From the NCBI GenBank assembly GCA_035048815.1, contig JAUCBN010000006.1, forward strand, positions 19,731,001-19,795,000: a stretch of DNA of 64,000 bases. The letters run 5' to 3'. Position 1 is the stretch's first letter; every line of letters begins with the position of its first letter. Below the pieces are notes generated by a model, which was not told the DNA's origin, did no database searches, and saw only the letters and a list, made by a program, of their open reading frames with translations. Shown in pieces: positions 60,630 to 64,000 of the stretch. The stretch comes from Abelmoschus esculentus (lineage: Eukaryota; Streptophyta; Magnoliopsida; Malvales; Malvaceae). The position numbers were made by a program, and so were the translations under genes.

Positions 60630-61480
60630 ACTATGTCCATATATGTATGTACATGAAAACTCAAACTGAGAGCTTTCACTACTATTTTTTTTTTAAATTT
60701 TCCCACAAGATGAGATAAGAGAAGATTATTGTATGTGTAGAGTTTGGGATATTTTGAGAAAATTTCCGGGAAATTTGTAGGGAATTTCCAACATACCCCA
60801 GTTTTATACAAGAAAACGCCTCTTAAATTTATTTAGAAATCCATTTATTTCTAAATTTATTTAACAATTTATCTTTTTTTTATCGAAATCCAAAGCTAAA
60901 ATTTTTGATAAAGTTATGAACATGTGTAATTATTCATTTTCCAGACTATGTATAATATTAATGTCTATTATTATTCATATTACTATTAGTATTTAATATT
61001 AATTAGGTATGAATATGTATGTATATATGAATGTATATGTTTATTGCATGGTTGTTAATTATGTATGTATATTACATGTATGTAAGATTTTATGTATGTA
61101 TGAGTATGTTTCATGTATGCATGTACTTTATTACCATTATTATTATATGTATGAATGTGTATGTACATATATGTATGTATATATAGGTATATAATATGTG
61201 TATGTTACATATTGTATGTATGTATGTGTAACAACCCAGATTTTTTGAGTTAATAGTAAACGTTGTCCCTGAGTCTTGGATTGTCATGTCGGGTTGAATG
61301 TTTGAGTTTTGGTGGTCCGTGTTGGGCTTCAGTTTTGATTTTGGTGAATTTTATGTGTTGTTGGTCTTTTAAACGTTTGAGGAATCAATATTGAAGGATA
61401 AAAGGGTAATTTTCGCTCAATGGAGACAAAAAGACTAAAAAGCCTCTTTATTTTGAAGTCATTGGTTCTCATCCCTCTCT
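60630..61480. other. 3' flank of the CDPK and TATG tract
   Basis: 60623-60800 is the likely 3' UTR. 60990-61230 is a (GTAT/TATG)n-like low-complexity tract. At 61228 TGTAACAACCC begins an LTR-like sequence. No gene is supported. Confidence 0.5.
60995..61230 (+). repeat. Imperfect (TATG)n microsatellite
   Basis: Runs of ATGTATGTATAT and TGTATGTATG, interrupted by TGCATG and TTACATG. It is open in one frame only because the repeat lacks stops (Tyr/Val/Cys/Met); it is not a gene. Confidence 0.75.
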
Positions 61481-61483
61481 ATC

Positions 61484-61695
61484 GAAAAATTATTAGGTGA
61501 ACCCTGTTCACCACGTCATCCATGGTCCCAATTAATCAAGACCGTTGATCTTAATTTTTTTCTAAGTGAATCATCACCTCTTTCCTACATGAATTTAGTA
61601 GGTGGATAGTTAATAGGTGGTTATTTAAAGATCAACGATTCCGATTGTTTGGATCATGGATGATGTGGTAAACATAGTTCACCTAATAATCTCTC
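61484..61695. mobile_element. MITE, Mutator-like type (family of 3602)
   Basis: A 212-bp element with inverted ends (AAAAATTATTAGGTGAAC; the other end on the minus strand GAGATTATTAGGTGAAC). It has ACCACGTCATCCATGGTCC and its mirror, and 9-mers CTCTCTATC and ATCTCTATC outside. The arms share blocks with the element upstream of the RING gene. Confidence 0.75.
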
Positions 61696-61699
61696 ATCT

Positions 61700-63765
61700 C
61701 TATCGTATTCTTCAAATTTTCATCCTAAACCCTTAATTAAAAAGAGAAGCTTGTTACTTTAGAGTGAAAATCTTGAACTTGTGATCAAAGAAAGTTTAAT
61801 CAGCATACAAAGATCTATCCTTCAAGGTAAATGTTCTCAAAGTCGGTGGAGATTGAGCAAAAGCTTGATTAGGGAAAAGAGAAGAAAGAAGCTGGATGGG
61901 TGTATCATTTCTGGAATCTCTTGCTTAAGGTCACTACATAAATATAACTCATTCGAAACTCATAAAATAATTGTTTTGTGCGATTAATGATTATGGATCG
62001 TAAAATTTAGATTTTTAAAGCTTTAAATCTCCATTAATGGAAAATCAAGATTTAAATGTTGTAAATGTATAAAATTGATAGTAATCCACTTAATGTACCT
62101 TGAATAATATGTAGAAAGGATTTGAGGCTAACCATATAGGTTAAGTATGATTTTTGCGTGAAATCCGAACCCGAAATTATAAAAACTAAACTATTATATC
62201 AATACGAGGTGGTCCGTATCAGTACGCCTTTGTATGAAATGAGGCGTTGAGTAAAAACGTATTGATACAGCTTATCGCGTATCGGTACCCATGTTTAGAA
62301 GGAATTCTAGTAGTGTTTTCATGTATCGGTATGCTAGGGGCATATCAATACTATTATTCAATTAGTTGATGATGGCTCAAGTATTTATACAAATAGAGGG
62401 GTCGGTATAGGGATTCACATATCAGTACGAAGGGTTAGCATATCGACAAAGGCTTTAGAATGAGTCTTTTAAATGACATTCGCGTATTGATACTCAGGTA
62501 GGAGCACTGACATCCTAGGATGGCGAACAATACCCGTGTAGGAGTATCAATATTTGTATATTAATCTGTCTAAAAAATTCGATTTAGAGTTTGAAAGTTC
62601 TATAATTCAAGATAAATAGCTCAATGGGTCTATAAAAGCAAAAAATAAACTATAAATTATAAAATCGAGATTAATATTCCATACATGAAATTATGATTGA
62701 TGACTTGATAATTGGTGAGTGATTTGTATTATTAATCATAAAAATCCTTGATAGATCAATTGATGTTGTACGATAGTCAGGGTCTTTGTTGTGCGTTGAA
62801 AAGACACGTACATACTTGAGTTACCTTGATTAACAAGTTAATCTAACAAGAATCTTATGAATGAGCCAGAAGGATATGAGTTAATAAATTGTAATCAATA
62901 GGGACATGCCTTGTGGTATTTATAAATTATTTCGGTTAATTTTTGGTAAATTCAGTTAACAGTTATATTTTTGATAATTCTGTTATCGATTAATTCGGTT
63001 CGAAATCGGTTAATTAACTGAATTAATCAAAATTATATATATTAAATATTATATTTATTTATTTATTTATTTTTAGTCATTTAACTTTTAAATATTATAA
63101 AATATTCCTTAAATTTTTTTATATTATAAAATGATCACTAAATTTTGTATTAAATTAGTATAAAATAAAAGTTTAGTGACTAAAAAATTAGTTTAGCTTA
63201 ATTTAGTGACCTATTATATAATTTAATCAAAATTTATAATAAATTTTGGTTAATTTGGTTAATAACCGAAATAATTTCGGTTCAGTTAATTCATTTAAAG
63301 AAAATTCGGTTCGGTTAACGGTTAAGATTTTAAAAATTTTGGTTAATTCGGTTTTGGTTAATACGATCGACTACCGACCGAATTAACCAAATGCTCACCC
63401 CTACTTCTTCTCGTATATGATGCCAACATACAAAAATAGTGACAGATCCACCTTTCTTTTCGAGTGTGTTCATATCTACCCTAAACTTTTTAAATTTTAT
63501 ATATTTATTTTTAATTTTTAATTTTTTAATTTTACAGCCACCTCAAATAAATTTATTGATCGGTCACTAAAAAAATATATAATTAAACTTGAACTTATTT
63601 TTTTAATATATATCCACGTAGAAATGGTAATGGAATAGAAGAAAACATTTTGAGTATAAATAAGTAAATAAAAAATATCATGGACTATATAACACAGTCA
63701 AATGGGAAAGAAAAGTAAACTCACCTTGGGATGGAACGGTAACAAAAGAGCCGGATAAATAAATC
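61700..63765. other. Intergenic DNA upstream of the MIR398 3' side
   Basis: 62190-62560 is rich in GTATCGATAC-type words. 62920-63415 consists of GGTTAATTCGGTT words, ending AATGCTCACCCCTAC, a hAT-like end. 63436-63560 is the second copy of the GGATCC-type repeat. No protein gene is supported. Confidence 0.5.
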
Positions 63766-63767
63766 CA

Positions 63768-63905
63768 AGGGTGGAGGAAAGCTCAACAGGGGCGACCTAA
63801 GAACACATGAATCGAGTGGATACGGGTTTTCAACCTTACACTCCAATTCCAGTAGGAACGGCCGCATGTGATCTCATATCGCTCCGGCTGGGCTCCTTCC
63901 CCAGT
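63768..63905 (-). ncRNA. MIR398: MIR398 precursor hairpin
   Basis: On the minus strand the 3' arm at 63787-63807 is a 21-mer identical to plant miR398b/c except base 9, which is T (U) in place of C. The 5' arm at 63865-63885 (GGAGCGATATGAGATCACATG) pairs with it over the full length with two mismatches and a few G-U pairs. The stem continues beyond the miRNA duplex: GGGGAAGGAGCCC on one side and GAGCTTTCCTCC on the other. The loop is about 57 nt. This is the shape of MIR398 genes, with the star on the 5' arm. miR398 cuts transcripts of Cu/Zn superoxide dismutases (CSD1, CSD2), their chaperone CCS and COX5b, and is induced by SPL7 when copper is short. The promoter lies to the right and is mostly outside the window; one GTAC (SPL7 core) is visible at about 63989. 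U at position 9 could still pair with target G as a wobble. Sequence homology is strong; expression is not shown. Confidence 0.88.
63787..63807 (-). ncRNA. miR398: Mature miR398 (variant, U at position 9)
   Basis: Starts TGTGTTCT and ends GGTCGCCCCTG on the minus strand. It has the 5' U typical of AGO1-loaded miRNAs. Positions 10-11, the slicing site, are unchanged. Confidence 0.85.
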
Positions 63906-64000
63906 TTGCTTTTGAGCGAATTGAAAACCCATTTTTATACATAAAATAAAATGATGGAATTCCAATAGTATTCAGAACTTCAAATCCAGTACATTCTTTT

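Noticed and set aside
61009..61194. 61-codon frame rich in Tyr, Val, Cys and Met
   Set aside because: It is a TATG microsatellite that lacks stops in one frame.
63783..63965. 60-codon minus-strand frame covering the MIR398 hairpin
   Set aside because: Its translation has no domain, and its position is explained by the miRNA precursor.
1..64000. CRISPR arrays, bacterial operons or integrated virus genes
   Set aside because: No spaced direct repeats, no prokaryote-like gene packing and no viral replication or capsid domains were recognised; the window is plant nuclear DNA.

Overview
The window is nuclear DNA from a dicot plant. It is strongly A+T rich, the genes carry short GT-AG introns, and the spaces between genes are filled with decayed transposons. 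The Rac/ROP GTPase ends in the same lysine-rich tail and CSIL terminus that I recall from cotton RAC9, so a Malvaceae genome (Gossypium or a close relative) is the best guess. That assignment is inference from remembered homologues, not from a search.

Layout, left to right. 1-3.9 kb is A+T-rich intergenic DNA with a truncated inverted-repeat element and a MITE. 3.97-4.89 kb (+) is a two-exon RING E3 ligase of the BOI/SBP1 type. 4.9-12.9 kb is gene-free and holds several MITEs with 9-bp target duplications. 12.9-13.7 kb (-) is a four-exon ubiquitin-conjugating enzyme pseudogene. 14.6-17.7 kb (-) is a complete seven-exon type-I ROP GTPase. 18.9-20.5 kb (-) is a decayed CACTA transposon. 21.3-24.5 kb (+) is a nine-exon GH35 beta-galactosidase whose only visible lesion is a 1-nt deletion in exon 1. 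28.7-29.8 kb (-) is an intronless matrix metalloproteinase. 30.3-31.75 kb is a Mutator-like element with a perfect 9-bp target duplication and a tRNA-like segment in each arm.

33.4-34.1 kb is a hAT-like element. 39.07-39.31 kb (+) is a small conserved-looking 81-aa protein. 43.6-44.0 kb is a LINE-like relic and 45.05-45.5 kb an inverted-repeat element. 46.1-46.9 kb (+) is a condensed NLR resistance-gene relic. 47.15-47.58 kb is a long-TIR MITE with telomere-like repeats in its centre. 48.2-51.0 kb (+) is a seven-exon WAT1/MtN21-like transporter. 55.0-57.9 kb (-) is a PRIN2-like plastid gene, divergent from a seven-exon calcium-dependent protein kinase at 58.5-60.6 kb (+). At the right edge, 63.77-63.91 kb (-), there is a MIR398 precursor hairpin that does not appear as a protein gene at all.

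The genes form no operon or single pathway. The ROP and CDPK are signalling proteins, the MMP and beta-galactosidase act outside the cell, PRIN2 acts in plastid transcription, and miR398 controls copper/zinc superoxide dismutases. The most notable items are the unannotated MIR398 locus with a changed base in the mature sequence, the single-lesion beta-galactosidase, the MULE with mirrored tRNA-like arms, and the telomere-repeat-bearing MITE.
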